Of a stretch of DNA of 64,000 nt, positions 35,294 to 49,166 are shown piece by piece. The translations under genes were made by a program, and so were the position numbers. Origin of the DNA: Enoplolaimus lenunculus (Eukaryota; Nematoda; Enoplea; Enoplida; Thoracostomopsidae); the NCBI GenBank assembly GCA_030248215.1, contig JASANG010002959.1, forward strand, positions 1-64,000. Direction: 5' to 3'. The notes under the pieces are model-generated. The model had not been told where the DNA came from and searched no databases. It worked only from the letters and a program-made list of their open reading frames with translations. Each line of letters begins with the position of its first letter. Position 1 is the first letter of the stretch.

Positions 35294-35785
35294 TGGGACA
35301 TCCACGTCAAAATGCACGCACATATGTAAAAAATGTCCCTCCCTTTTGGGTGCCTGCGTTGTCCCGACCCACTCTCTTTATACACTGTGTGATATGTCAG
35401 CATGTCATTGTCTGAACTTTTAGACAATGAATATGCTCTAGGCATAAATATTTACCTGTCCTGACATCCTCATCAGGAACTGTTATTGTCCATAGTCCCT
35501 CGGAAGGGACTCTGTTTTTTGTGTTGAATGATGCGCGTGAATATGTGTGCACAGCTTGTGTTTTTATATGTGTGTGCGTGCACTATCGTAATGTCCTGAC
35601 ATCCTACAGACAACATGTATTCCTCCAGATTCCCTTCCGATAGAGTTAAGACAATCACCACTATCTAAGTACAGCAATGAAACTGTACCTTGCCTCCAGC
35701 TAGGATGTGTATTTCGATGCTATTCAAAATGGGGTGGGTGGACCATTTATTACATCGGCGCGTGCACTTTAACGTGGATGACCCA
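35294..35785 (+). mobile_element. Harbinger-like MITE, second member
   Basis: The left end TGGGACATCCACGTCAAAA and the right end GTGGATGACCCA form inverted repeats of about 25 bp. TTA flanks both sides (35291-35293 and 35786-35788). It is the inverted match of 47730-48187 along its whole length. Internal GTCCCTTCCG/CGGAAGGGAC words pair with each other, so a transcript could fold. No transposase. Confidence 0.7.
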
Positions 35786-38054
35786 TTATTTTGCGCATTA
35801 TGCGAAGTGCTTATGTTGTCACAATCATGACATCGGCGTATTTGAAAGTTTTAGTTCGTGTTTAGATTCTGTCGTGCAGAATATTTTCGCGGACCACACG
35901 CATTGTTTTTATTGACGAAACTTACGTCTAAATTTCTTCGATTTGGTTGATACAGTTACAGTTAACAACTTAAACTTTCGGCCTAAATTTCAAACTAAAC
36001 ATAACCACTTGTATTGTTCGCAAATTTCGACCTGTCGTTAAGCAGTAGTGTAACAAAAACGTAATTTTTTAATCAAATCGTTCTCGCAGTGTCGGTAGTG
36101 ATAAAAACTGCACATTTTGTTGATTTTTACTTAATTGGTTGCAAACAGCCGAAAGTCTAAGTAGCATTTACAAAAAAATGCTGTACAGTTGATTTTATAA
36201 TTTTACGTAAATTAACTGTGTTTCATAAAAATATTTTTTCTGTTTTTTCGAGAAGGCTGTATATTCACTTCAATTATAAATGCACTGAAGTGGAACAGGA
36301 TTACACTATTATGTTTGGTATACGCTGTTGGTTCCTTTGTTAATTTGACTGCTGCACTTTCTCTTCCTATGGCCATTTTTTTTCTAAGTGTATATATCCA
36401 GGTTTAAAACCCTTCGTAGTGATGAAAAAATGTATATTTTTTGGTTACCACAATTTTTTTCGCTAGCAGTAACGTCTAATAGTTCTAAACGTACCGCAAT
36501 TGGCGTCAATGAATTTTTAATATCCGAACATTAGGCAGTGATGAGTAAATGGTAAGTAGAAAAAGTGTTGTTGAACTAAAGTTGGGAAACGTTAAAACAA
36601 GTATAAACTGTTTAATTTTTAAATTGCAGTCCTTGAACTTTTTGAATTGATTATCCCCATTGGCATTTTAAAGAGTATTTTAACAAAACTTCCAGCAAAG
36701 TTAATGGTTAACAATTTCAAGTAGTATTGATGACTATGGGTATTCCACGCCCTACAGATTTCCGTGTAGACCTAAAAATTATAAATGTGTTGATAATTGT
36801 AGAGTATTATAATGGTGTCATTAATGAAAAATAATCTAAAAGTTAATAGCTAAAAGTGTACTTTTTCAGTACTGCAGAGAAAAACATTAAAACTGATTTT
36901 CGGCCTTTCTTCATTCTAGCGTAAAAATGAGTTTAAACTTTAATTGCTTAAAGAGTTTAAAAGGCAAAATTTAAAATTATATTACCTTAAAGGCCTAATG
37001 AGCCTATCAATCAGGCTTGGAAACTAGAAATTTCGCATTATAAAAGGACAATTCTCAACTAAAAAGGGCAGTTGGATTTCGAGGCGTGGTTTAGATGTTT
37101 AGCCTAAGCGGAAGCGGCAGCATAAGAAGAGGTTTATCTCTGAGTCCAAGCCTAAGTGTGATCAAAAAATAAGGTATTGCGAAAATATGGGACCGTAATC
37201 ATGCCATGTTCGAATATTAAACTTTTAAGTTATTGCTAATGTTAATGTTTAAGTGGTCGTGCACCTTAAAATACGTAGCTAGATATCATGAAAGTTTAAC
37301 TATAGATTTATTATGAAAGTTAAACAAAAGTTATGACCTACAATTCATTTATGTAACCAGAGAACAATCTTTAATATCCAGTACTAAATCTATATTTGTA
37401 TCCGGTTTCGGTATCTGTTGTAAACATACAGGATATTTACTGTGGCGGTCCCGAATTTATAAACTCGTTTGTAGAAGTTAGCGTTTTTAACATGTTGCTG
37501 CGATTCCATTTTGAATATTTTCAATATTATCAATATCTTGAATATTCAAAGGAGACCACTGGCATATTCCAAAATTGGTCTAACATGAGAAATAAACAAA
37601 GGTCATAAAGCTGTTATTTCGCTGCAGTGATCAGAGAAAGACAAGTCAGCAGATATCATGATTCCTAAATCGTTCACAGCTGAAACCAATTTGATTGTGG
37701 TATTTCCGAAAATATAAGATGTTGCATCGTCATTTTTTTACAAAACACAATCGTAGCACTGAACATTTAGAGTCATTTACGTTTAGCTGCCACACGTCAC
37801 ACCAAATTAAAAACGCAGGTAGATCATTCTGGAGCTCTGTACAAAGCATGTTTGATGTTTTCTGCCAAAACTTCATGAAATATCTTAGCGTCTTCTGCGC
37901 ATAACATGCATTTGCTCTGTGACAAGCATTCAGGTAAAACTATATCTGTTTAATGTCCGGTTCCGGTAAAAATTCACTTCGTATTCCGTTCCGGTAAGTT
38001 TGGTATATTCTAAGCTTAATAGGTAGGTTATCAGACATTTATGTATGTCAAACA
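35786..38054. other. Upstream region of GPAA1, no gene seen
   Basis: AT-rich, with no convincing exon. A TTCCGG repeat word at 37960-38000 lies just before the GPAA1 start. No clear TATA or trans-splice signal could be picked out. Confidence 0.4.
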
Positions 38055-41000
38055 ATGGGACTACTGAGCTCTGCAGATACGACTGGCCGGAAAAGCAAGT
38101 TGGGCAGTGTAATACGACGGCTCTCAAACTTCCTTGTTGTGTTGTTTTATATCTGCGGCATTGGTTGGTTTTTAGGTAAGTTTGTATTGGTATGCTAAAT
38201 ATTGTAGCTTATTTTTGCGATGGCTTGACAACATGCAATCATTGATGCCACTGCCACTCAACGTATAACTTTGTGTTTGTGAAATAGCAGTCAAGCGTTT
38301 TTAGGTTCTACCTCCCTGAATTGTTGGTATACAACTTATCTGAATAGACTCTGTATGTCCTGTATGTTTGACTGTTTACTGAAAAAGTCGTTTTTAAGTC
38401 GTAATGATTTGAAATATTGACAGGAAGTCAAATCAATGTATCGAGCACATATACCTATGTAGTTTATAGGTACTCAGTGGCCAGCGTTTAACGATCGGAC
38501 ATATTTTTCCGAGAACGCCTTGCTGCCTGGTTTGGTTCATGAAGAGTTTCACGACGATGATCGCATTGCACATTATGTTCATCGCATTTCTAGCCTTTGT
38601 AGTAACGATGGAGATTCGTGCAATAGTGATACCGACAAAATGTATGTATATATTATATATATTTAAGCAACATCGAATTGTTTACCGGAATTCAAACACA
38701 CAGAGCTGGCCTTTGGTTTAGGGGAAATCATGGAACATGGTTTTTGTAAAAATTTTGATTTAAGTAGCCATACGTGTACCGCTCGACCTGGAATTTGCTA
38801 AAATATTTATGTAATTCATCAAGATGTCCTGGGGCCAGGATTTGAACCGCAGCCGGGGCCAGAAATATACACTAAATTTCAAATGTTATGTACCTTTTGC
38901 GTAAGCATATACTTGAGAGAACGGTACGTTTGCTATTAGCTGAGCTAATATGAGGTTGATGGAAGAGCGCAGCAATGTTTTGCTCTTATTTTGACCAAAT
39001 GTATATGTGTGAACCACTGAAAATTGGGAACTTGTTTACTTTCATCAACTCTGATTGTTTTAATAAAACTTTCAAGTTCCCCAAAGTTATTATTTTAGTA
39101 CATAGTGGCATGGATGGGTTAGTTTTAGATTTGAGCTTCAGCTTAGGCATGGGCGTGTGGAAGTAAAGAAATAAATAAAATTGTACCGCACAAGCAAAGT
39201 GAATGAGCTTTTTAGAGTTGCTCAGCAAGTAAAGTTTTCATTAATCTTAGCACTGACAGTCGCATATAATACGCTTAGGTTCATTTTCATATGTGTGCAA
39301 CGTCTGTTTTAATTGGAGTTGGAGATACGTTGGTGAAAGTTTTCTAGCGTTGCGCTTGTGCCACCATTTCCAAGTGATAAATAAACTAAAGATAAAGTTT
39401 GGCAGCGATTCATTAGTTAAATTTTATGAATTAAATGGCAATTCTGAACAGATAAAACACCAAAACTTTTGTAAGAAATATCTTTTTATTTTTGGTAACG
39501 CTTAAGAATTGACCGAGACCGAGACCAAAAGTCTCGGTCTCGCTTTTTTGACCGAGACCGTCCATTCCTGGCCGGGGCCCGGCCCCGGCCATCTCTAGGA
39601 ATTCGAGAATATTGCAGCAATTGTTTTCGATTTTTTTACCCACGGATTCCTCCTCCATTAAAATGAAAGCCGAAATAAAGTATATATTATTTAGCATGGT
39701 TAAAAACTTGCAAAATACTCCAACCGTCTAGGGAATGCATTTGGTTTGAAAATGTTTTATTTTAGGCATAAATTATCGTCATGGATATACGATGAATTGG
39801 ACGCATTAAACTTGGAAGCATACTATCAGAACTTTAGTCTTGTTAATCCTGTGTTTGAAAACAAGGTAATGGTGTGATTGTCTTTCATGGAGCAATAGTA
39901 CTTACGTTCTATTTAAGATCTAATGTGCGACAGGGTGTCTTCAAATTTGGCACCGAGCGTTTTGGGAGACAAAAATAAAATAAAACGGATAAAAACCAAA
40001 TGATGTGGTGAAACTTTACGATGCTAGTGCTAGTTCTGTACAAAACCTTAGTACACATTATTTCAGTTTAAGGGTACAACTGGATTAGAGATGTCCCGGG
40101 ACCGAGTCGGTGGCCTACATGTTAGTTGCTGGGGCCTAACCGGGCCAGTTTTCATACACAATCCGTAATTGCCTGGCATAGTGGCATAGAAAACATCCTA
40201 TAACGTTCGGTTCTCGTTTGAAAATATGAAAATCACAACAAATTACTTCACACAGTTTTTTTATTTTCCCACGGATTGTAGCTCATGTTTATATCTACAC
40301 TAGGCCTCGGGTGGTACCATTCCCGACGCTGTTACCTGAGCTTTGGGCCTCGGTCCCGGGGTAACTCTAAACTGGATATCCGGCTCCCGCAAAAATCGAT
40401 ATCCATCTCTGGTATTCCACATTGCCGAACAATTGAGTATATAGTGCTGAAAGGTATAATGCACAATTATCGTTAGAGTTTTGATTCCGTACATTTCTTG
40501 ACTAAATATTGTTGAACTCTAATTGCAAACGCGCTGACTTAACAGAAAACGCCTAAAAATAAAACAAATTGATTACAGTTGGAATGTAATTTTCAGAAAA
40601 CGCGGCATCGCAATGTATATGGTATTATACGAACCTCTCGTGGTGCCAGCTTAGAAGGAGTTGTGTTGACTGTTCCGCTAGATTTGTCTGTCGAAGCATC
40701 TTATGGTATAGCTGTGATGCTAGCGCTAACTTCGTTCTGGAAAGGTACACATGTTTTAATTAATGGCGGTCCCAGGATTTTCTTTGGAGGAAAGTTGGCT
40801 GGCCTTTAATAAATTTGTTTTATATTTTGAGATCTAGTGTTTGGACATACTTATGTTTTAACCAATGACGGTCCCATGAGTTTATGTTGGCAGGTGATGG
40901 GGGCTTAAATACATTACATAGGCGTTTAATAAATTTGTTTTGATATTTTAGATCTATTGTGTAAACTATCGCTTATTTTTCTGCTAACAAGTAAAGCGTA

Positions 41001-44000
41001 TGCACAGCGTTTTGGGGTGAGTGTATGCCCAGGATTCACCCTTTTATGTGTGACCGCACCTGGTTTTAATACGGCATGGTTCTTAGTTATAAATTTTGAA
41101 CAATTTTTGTCTTTGAATGTTTTATAACCGTAATGTTGCTTATATTCTGAGGTTTACTGGGCTACATTGACGGACAAAGTTATTATTTTGTTTAAGAACA
41201 AGTATATTGGTCCAAAGACATTGTTTTGTTGTTTTGTGACAAAGCGGAATTTGGCGCACGTGCGTGGCTTAGTGGCTATCACGACATGCCTGTGAAACGT
41301 AAGTTTTTTACTGGGTTTGTTAACATGTACATGATAAAAAAGTTTGTTTATGTTAAATTGTCAACTGCTCAGCATTTATGTTACAAAGGTTTGTGTCGAT
41401 AAATTATTGTGGCAATCGAATAAGTAACTGCAAAATCAGTATTTTTTGCATCTGTCAGTCAAGACGCAACGGGAAATATGTTTAAGCAAAACCGTATTTC
41501 GGTTCAGGTGTTAATTCGATAAGTTTTCAGTGAGATTTTGCGGTATTTTGGTATTGTAAATCTTTCATCTGTTACAGATCTACCAGCTGCGCGATTAGAA
41601 GCGCATTCTGGTGCACTGCAGGCAGCTATTTCAATGGATTTTCGCCGTTTACTGCCTCAATACCTGACAGTGGGGCATAAACATGGCCTTCCGCGGTTTT
41701 CACAAATTAACATTAACTACAATATGCTTAATGGCCAGCTGCCCAATCTGGATTTGGTCAATTTGGCGGATCGCCTCATCGAGAAGCAAGATTTTCAGAC
41801 CACTATTCATTATCGTGTAAGTTTTCGCTTTCTTCCAATAATGAATTTATGGACGGTGGAGGAATAATAATACCGAAGGCTTGGTTTTCTCATTGGTCAT
41901 CGGATAAAAACCCTCGTTTGCCAACACTGCGGGTATAACGGATCCATATCGAAGATGGTGTTTTATGGTTTTTTTTCAGTTGAAATTGCTTCGCTAATTG
42001 ATAATATTGTAATAATAATAATAACAACCACTTTTCCAATATTTTTTATCTGTTTTTTGTATATAAGTTTAAAATTTTGTAGGAAAATGCTGAAGAAAAG
42101 TCTTTCAATCGGTATACAATAGATGGTCTCAAATACTATGCGGTTACCTCTATGTACGGTATGTTCTGTTTGTATTTTTTATGCAAGATCACTGCTTCGT
42201 GATCTAGGTTAATCTGCAACTCGATATTATTATATATCTTTAAGCGTGAGTGAGTGTAAATCAGGATTGATGTCAACTATAATTGCCTAAGTACAAGCCT
42301 AAGCCTCTCAGTGTCCCATTTCCCTGTCTCCCAACGGGCAGGCCCTTATAACTAACAATGCTCTGATTTCTAAAATGTACCAGGTGGAATGAATCAAAGT
42401 ATACATACAATATACATACATATATTTCAGGGTTAAACCGTAATTCCTAATCCGACCGAAATTCCTGCAAAATTCCAGTCCAGTTTCTGATACTGCATTC
42501 CAAGATGCAGGAACTGGAATATTTACAGTTTTATGGCAAATTATTTATAATCATTTAAATATTGGAAACTTTATCTTTAAAAATTATTGTTATTTCTAAA
42601 TGAGTGTTTTGCAGTTAGTTGAGTTTTGTTAGTAAACATTTTCTTGTGTTTTTGCAAAACATGATAATGAAATAGCTAAAATTTCGCACCATTTTTGGCA
42701 AGTTTTCTAAAAAGGCCAACAGTTAGGTGATTAAAGTTACTTCAAATTTCTGTTCCTGTTCCTTTCCGAGCAAAATCTAGTTCCTATCAGGGAGCAACTT
42801 GATTCTGGTTTCGCTTAAGATAATTTTTTCAAATTCCGGTTGCGGTAAATTGTAATTCCGGTTGCACCCTGATATTTATGTCTTTACTTATTTGTTGTCA
42901 GGAATAGCATCTCAAGCATTGAGTGCTCCAAATGGCATTCACAGTGTTTTCCGACAGTTCGGCATAGACGCACTCAGTTTAGAGCCTTACATCAGCCACA
43001 GTTCTGGCAGCGATAGTTACAGTAGGCATTCGAGTTATGGCAGTGTTGGTGGATTTGCTCGGTTTGTTTCTTATTATTATTGGTATATATTTCCGTTTTG
43101 TTTCTTTTTGTGTTATGGTGATTTATTGTGTTGTTTGCTAATTTGGTTTTGTAGGTCGGTTGTTTCAAAACAGTGATCGCATATTATAATTTTCATTTAA
43201 ACCGCAGCTCGATTAGTTTTTTAACTGTAATTACTTGCGAAACCAATTAATTGCTCAGTGCTTGGAGCTGTTCCTTGTTTTAGGGTTGTTGAAGGAATGT
43301 TTCGCAGTCTGAACAATTTACTGGAGAAGTTTAATCGATCGTATTTCTTCTATATTTTACCTTCGACTAAACGCTATATTAGCATTGCGTACTTCATGCC
43401 TGCGTTAGGCTTTATTTTATTAGGCCCACTATTAAAGGTAATGCCGTATTCTTTTGCCAACTAAATTCCTATTGACATTGATAAATCCTGCTCTTGTGGA
43501 ATTTGGCTTTTATTACAAGATAGCAGTAGTAATTCTGCGATAATTTTCGTTCTTGTTTGTGAAAGTTTGGCAAGGCTTACAAAGTGTCATCATATGAATT
43601 TAGTTTAAGTCAAGCTCATTAGATATTTTACTAATTAAAGTATTTACTTCGTGGCGCTATAAACAATTTGTATATAAAAAAGTTTGCGGTGTCGTACTGT
43701 GCGACAATGTCAACAAATACAGCGCCATGCGACGGAGTGAAATAGTCTGATTTGTATTGAACGAAAAAAGTTTTCCTGTTACAAAGTCTCTTTAGTTGCA
43801 ATTGCTGCAAATCTCGAGTTATGCTATTTACCACATAATTTATAAAAAAGTATTTACCACATAATTTATAAAAAAGTATTTAATATTTATTCCATGTGCG
43901 TTGTACTTAAGGCATGTTGTTTGTGGGCAGATATGCTGCCGCCAGATCTGATATCAATGGTAGAGAGTGATAAGCAGGTAAGTCAGCAGCGAATGTTGTT

Positions 44001-46735
44001 CAGATTGCTCAAATTTGCAAAATTTGATACCCAATCTTTTCGAGTGCAACACTGATTTTAGCAAGGGAGGCACGTTCATGAAAATTTCTATGGGTTTGCG
44101 TTACCAATTAAAGACTTTATAAAATCACCCTGGACAAAAAAGATCACAGGGGGTTAGTGCTCTAAACGACTCCTGGTTTGCGAACTTATTATTCTGGACT
44201 AGTTGCTAAACTTCCAGAAAACCACCAAAATTCCAAAAATAGTTAAGCCCTTATTCACACGTGCAAGTTTTTGCAGCGAGAACACACAGCTGCAATTTTC
44301 ACAAGCTTCTTGCAGCTGCAAGTATTTGCAAGATCATATTTTCATTCTGAACATTGACATGAATTTATATGATTAATTTGCAGGCGACTGCAATAAATAT
44401 AAATCATAAGCTATTAAATCATTTGTTCAGCCAATCATCATCATGCATTAATTCGATTTGCAATATTACTCATACCTATGAATTGATTTTTGGCGTATAT
44501 TATACGCCATGAGTAAATTGCAGCTGCAAGTATTTCGAATCAATTTTTGAAATAACCGGCAGTTGCAAGTTTCAGCTGCAAGAAAAATTTGCGCGCAAAC
44601 AAGCATCTACTCGAAATTTCTTGATTTGAAAACGCTTTCATACCAATACGATTGCTATTCAGTGCTTAAAAATGAAAAACAACCCCCGTTACGATCGCTG
44701 TAGACTGCGAAATATCAAACAAGTGTGATATTTGATTTAATGCTCTCTTCTTAAATGAATTTAAAAAGTATGAATAGGTGCAAGAAATTCAAACTACTTG
44801 CATATCCGTTCACGCGTGCGAATCAAAATTAGTAGCACGAATTGTAATGAATAATTTGCAGCTGCAAAAACTTCAAGACTGTTTTGTGACCGATCTTGCA
44901 CATGCAAGTTGCGCGTGCAAATTTTTGTTGCAAAAACTGGCACATATGAATAGGGCTTTACTTTGTTTCAGTACGCCGCTACTTGGCAAACCGCTTGACG
45001 CACCTGTAAACGTAACGAAAAACATTGCTACATCTACTCTATGCGTATCGTTGAGTTTGTTTTTACGCTCCGTACGGTAATATGTTTTAGCTCTTGTGCA
45101 CATTCCCCCACAAGGTTACGGCTCAGACAAAGTTTTACGTGGTACGTTTTTCCGCAAACCTAAACCTAATTCTATGAGGGGAAAGTGTAGAAAATCCCAT
45201 TTTTTGTTGTTTTAGGGAACGAGTAGTGTGGCGCAAACTATACCATCTTTACTTTCGGTTGTTCCAGCGTGGTGTACAGCGCATTTTATTTCTTCGTTGT
45301 TTTATTTTGTTCCTCGAGTACTAAGGGTGATGGTAGATGATGATGTATATGAAGGCAACGGTCAGCGATTACGGACCAATTTTGTAACTGCAATGATTGC
45401 GCTTGTATCGGTTTCGGTGGTTGTTCCGTATATTCTAAGACTTCGGTAATTAGCTTATCACTCTGATTCAGATATAGGTTTGAATTTGTAATTTAATAAA
45501 AGTAAGAGTTGGTGGTGGCTCTAAATAAGAGTTCAACTCGTATTATTTTGTGATTGAAGAATAGGTTTGTTTTCTCAAACATTGGCCGGAAGTAGTTTAG
45601 TGTTCTAGCATTTGAACTTTTAGCACTTTCGAATCTCCTCATTTATTACCACTTTTTAAGCTGATAAAAAATTTAAGGTGAAAGCAATATTTTTGCAAAT
45701 TTTATTTATGAATATATTGGTGTCGGAAATTTGATCACACCGAGCCTGCTGGCTAACTGAAAGCGTGAAATGCCGAGATTGGTGGTGCTTAGATGGCTGC
45801 TGTATGCTGACATAGGCTCATGCCATTGTATAATAATTAACACGGGCTCATTGTTTTAGAAACACCAGTTCAACATCTAGAGTTGGAAGTTTGCTTCGAT
45901 GTATCGCATTGCTAGAGTTGTCTCTTATTTTGGGTACAACTGCCGTACTCAATTACTCGCTTGGGTTAGGACTCGCTGTTGTAACCGTTCCACTTGTGAC
46001 GTTTATTGGACCAACGCAGAACAGGTGATCAAGATAATATTTTGGGCACATTTGTAATCTTATACACAGTTTCTTTCATTTCATAAAGCTGATGTACATG
46101 TATATATTTAAAAATCATACTTATGAGATACATAAATATTTATAAAGCTCGGTTCGAAAAGTGGAACGTAATACAAAAATTTTAGATTTTTTGCAACAAT
46201 AGAAATATTTATATGGTGGATCATGGGGATGCGGATACGGTAATGTTTATTGAATTGTTAAATCAGGATGGGATCTTTTTCGATGATATATTGTGATTGC
46301 AATTTGTATTAATGACTAAATATTAGGAATGCAGTTGAATTTTTAATTTTATCAGTTGTGAAATTAACAAAGCCTTTCTGTTTAGAGTTCATTAAATATA
46401 AATAGTTGTGTTCTAGGAAGGTTTGGTTTGTTCAGACAGTAATCCTGCTTTTGTCGCATCCGTTTGTTGTTGGATTTATCGTGAGCACACTCGTCGTTCT
46501 AAGTAATGCCGATTCTGGTATTTTGTTTACTGACTTAGTGAATGCAGACCTGCCAACGTTGATGAATTTTCATATACCTGAATTGTTCGGAAGAGTGTTT
46601 GAGCGTGTGACGATGTTTTCATACGAAGTTTTATTGCATATGGTATATTTTGATAGTTGGTTGCCGCCGCTGATTATGTACTGTTTGCTTCCGGTTTGGA
46701 TGTTGTTTTGGACTGTTTGTGGTTCACAGTCGTGA
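38055..46735 (+). CDS. GPAA1: GPI transamidase complex subunit GPAA1/GAA1 (13 exons, 683 aa)
   Basis: Subunit of the ER membrane complex that swaps the C-terminal signal of proteins for a GPI anchor; GAA1 has a luminal M28 peptidase-like domain and several C-terminal membrane helices. Exons: 38055-38175, 38470-38641, 39766-39865, 40597-40744, 41197-41298, 41578-41816, 42083-42158, 42902-43061, 43284-43437, 43912-43977, 45216-45445, 45860-46024, 46417-46735. All junctions are GT-AG, phases agree, and the total of 2052 nt ends in TGA. The start MGLLSSADTTGRK resembles human MGLLSDPVRRR and leads into a helix (about 25-40). Conserved blocks: TYFSENALLPG (about 50-60), YWSKDIVLLF, ALQAA, NGQLPNLDL (266-274), and EGMFRSLNNLLEKFNRSYFF (376-395). 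Hydrophobic helices follow to the end. It is slightly longer than human GPAA1 (621 aa). Complete, with no breaks seen. Confidence 0.95.
38815..38960 (-). repeat. Possible tRNA-derived repeat in GPAA1 intron 2
   Basis: On the minus strand there is an A-box-like TTAGCTCAGCTAATAGC near 38950 and a B-box-like GCGGTTCAAATCCTGG near 38835. The two boxes are about 95 bp apart, too far for a functional tRNA, so it would be a decayed tRNA-derived SINE. Confidence 0.35.
39505..39600. repeat. GC-rich palindromic repeats in GPAA1 intron 2
   Basis: GACCGAGACC/GGTCTCGGTC and GGCCGGGGCC/GGCCCCGGCC inverted words within about 90 bp of very AT-rich intron. Similar words (GGGACCGAGTCGG, GGGCCTAACCGGGCC) recur near 40095-40150. 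Strong hairpin potential in RNA. Confidence 0.5.
44246..44957. mobile_element. Harbinger-like MITE in GPAA1 intron 10
   Basis: Left end AGCCCTTATTCACACGTGC and right end GCACATATGAATAGGGCT in inverted order, about 30 bp each. TTA flanks both ends (44243-44245, 44958-44960). The interior has many CTTGCAGCTGCAAG palindromes. About 712 bp, no transposase. The plus-strand frame at 44778-45080 is a shadow. Confidence 0.65.
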
Positions 46736-46893
46736 ATGCAGGAACACGTATTGTGATATTCTATGGCTTAGAGTTCAGTCGAATCGTGGATTCAGAGTGA
46801 CTCTGTGCGGAAGTCCAAATATTGACGGCCGGTGTATAAGCCTGGTTGATTTTACATTGAATTAATGAGGTACAATTGCTACAGGAGTTGGTT

Positions 46894-47074
46894 GGCTAAT
46901 GTTACTTTAAGGAACGTAACAGTAGATTAAGCGCATTCCTAAGCCTGAGCCTAAGTTTAAGCGTTGCAAAAATGTGTCCCTAAGCTTAAGCTTAAGCATA
47001 GAAATATATTATAGGATCTACACTTCTGTTGTGGACCCACCAGAAATTGGACGCTCCTTAAAGTAACATGGGCC
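46894..47074. mobile_element. TTAGGC-bearing MITE, copy C
   Basis: Ends GGCTAATGTTACTTTAAGG and CCTTAAAGTAACATGGGCC are inverted repeats. A perfect 8-bp target duplication, AGTTGGTT, lies at 46886-46893 and 47075-47082. The core has CTAAGCCTGAGCCTAAG and CTAAGCTTAAGC, diverged TTAGGC units. It sits just after the GPAA1 gene. Confidence 0.8.
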
Positions 47075-47082
47075 AGTTGGTT

Positions 47083-47729
47083 GATAACTCTTAGGGTACA
47101 GCTGAAGTTTACTGGTTTGTTTGTTGACTGTGTTAGCTTTAAAGTTTGATTAAATCGGCAGTGTTATGTAGCTTCATTCGAGTGAGCAGTTTTTCTGTGT
47201 CATATTTTTTCCGTAGCGAATAATGCATGTTTGCAAGGGTACAAACGAAGGCGTTGCTCCGTCATAAAATGAACCTCCAACTCGGGCTCTGGTACGATTA
47301 TTGTTGGATGTTCCGGCAATTTCCGTAGTGCAATTTTGCATAGTTTTACAAAATATATTTGGTGGTGCGTTTCGCTTTAACTTTTGGACTTTGGTACAAT
47401 TGTTCTCTGGCTCCGGTATTTGTCACTTCCGGTTGCACACTGTTGTATGCATTACATAATTGGTTAACGCGGCCCGCAGAACACTGCCTGGAAATTGTCA
47501 TATGCAAGCATATATTGAATGGGAGGCTGTTTATTGTTGGGTCCTACGTAACAGGACAATTTAACCCTATAGGTCCCAAATACATTAACTATACGATAGC
47601 TGTGCGCACATTTAGGTTTTGTAGGCGAAGTTCCTCCGCAGGTCTACCATACCGGCTTCCGATAAAACTGAACTTAGGCTTTAGGTCCGAGAAGATTTTG
47701 GCTGGAGGTTCCTAAATTTTGGTAGATAA
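47083..47729. other. No gene seen
   Basis: An open frame at 47359-47715 has no protein features and contains the dispersed GGTTCCGG-type words. I treat it as chance. Confidence 0.35.
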
Positions 47730-48187
47730 TGGGCCATTTACGTTAAAATGCACGCGCCGATGTAATTAATGTTCCACCCACCCCAATTAGGAACAGCATC
47801 AAAATACACATACTAGCTTGAGGCAAGGTACAATTTCATAGCTGTACTAGATAGTATTAATTGTCTCGACTCTGTCGGAAGGGACTCTGGATAAATACAT
47901 GTTGTCTGTAGGATGTAAAGACATTACGTTTGCACATGCGCTCACTTTTAAAACACGCTGTGCACACAAATTCACACCCATCATTCAACGCAAAAATTGA
48001 GTCCCTTCCGAGAGACTATGGACAATAACAGTTCCCGATAATGATGTCAGGACAAGTATATATATTTATGCCTAGAGCATATTCATTGTCTAAAGGTTCA
48101 GAAAATGACATATTGACATCGCAGACAGAGTATAAAGAGAGTGGATAAGGACAACGCGGGCACGCAATAGGGAGGGACAATGGCCCA
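47730..48187 (-). mobile_element. Harbinger-like MITE, third member
   Basis: Starts TGGGCCATTTACGTTAAAA and ends CAATGGCCCA, flanked by TAA on both sides (47727-47729, 48188-48190). It is the reverse-oriented relative of 35294-35785, sharing ACATGTTGTCTGTAGGATG and the GTCCCTTCCGAGGGACTATGG-type segment. Confidence 0.65.
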
Positions 48188-48746
48188 TAACTCTTTTGTT
48201 TTTCACTAAAATTTGTGTTCAGTGGGTTTGTGCCTAAAATTTTGTAAGAATTTTTGTTGCCTTTATAATTTTGAAAGCACTAGATTTTATTGTTTAAATT
48301 CAGTAAGCGACGTTTCAGCTGCATGATTCTGTTTTGTGTTCGTCTCTCGTAAATTTTGTCAGCCCCTAGCTCAGGTATTATTGCCCTCCGGATTAATCAC
48401 GTCTTGAAACACATAGAGCTCACAAAACACAGAAAACACACTCGCGCAGGCGAAGAGAATAAACAAATGGTCATCAAACAAGCATCCGAAGAAATTACTG
48501 ATAAAAATGACGGGAAAAGCAAAAATCCCAGTTTTTGACGTCATTCTTGAACCTAATGTATATAATGTATATATAAAGCAGGGTACAACCGAAGGTCTGT
48601 CTTTAGCCTCTGCTCCAGGCTGAAATTTCCCTCTCAAAAAAAGCATTCAAATCGTGTTTTGACAGTCCCAGCTAAAATATAGGTGAAGGAGTGAATATCG
48701 TTAACACCCTTCGGGCCCATTTCTGTACCGCGGGTGGCGATAATTA
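48188..48746. other. No gene seen
   Basis: AT-rich, without repeat ends or exon-like frames that I can support. Confidence 0.3.
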
Positions 48747-49164
48747 CTGTAGTGACCCGAATAAAGAGGGGGCTGATATTTATTTGGCCTCTCCATGCAG
48801 AGGGTATCCCTCTGTTCTTTGGTTTACGGACTGTTGTTTATTTGCAACCCGCGCTCCGCCACCCTTCGTTACTGATATATATCCAGTATTGCAACTATCC
48901 ATTGAATTAAACTTTTTATGCCTTGCATAAAAGAGAAAGTGCAAAAATTCAAGATTATACTTTGGAATGTTACTTTCAAAACTTAAGTCCGCTGTAAAGT
49001 TTCGAACTCAACTTTAATCTTTGATCCTGGAGTCATTTATGCGCTACAATTAGGGACGGTTGACATTTATAGACTCTAATTTGGGTTTAGGAACTCTATC
49101 CGCTTGCGGACTCTTATTGATTGTTACTCAAAATGGGGACCCCCTCTTATTCGGATCACTACAG
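48747..49164. mobile_element. TA-flanked MITE (Tc1/mariner-pogo-like)
   Basis: Ends CTGTAGTGACCCGAATAA and TTATTCGGATCACTACAG are inverted repeats of about 25 bp running into GAGGGGG/CCCCCTC. TA lies on both sides (48745-48746, 49165-49166). 418 bp, no transposase. A second copy runs off the window at 63635. Confidence 0.7.
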
Positions 49165-49166
49165 TA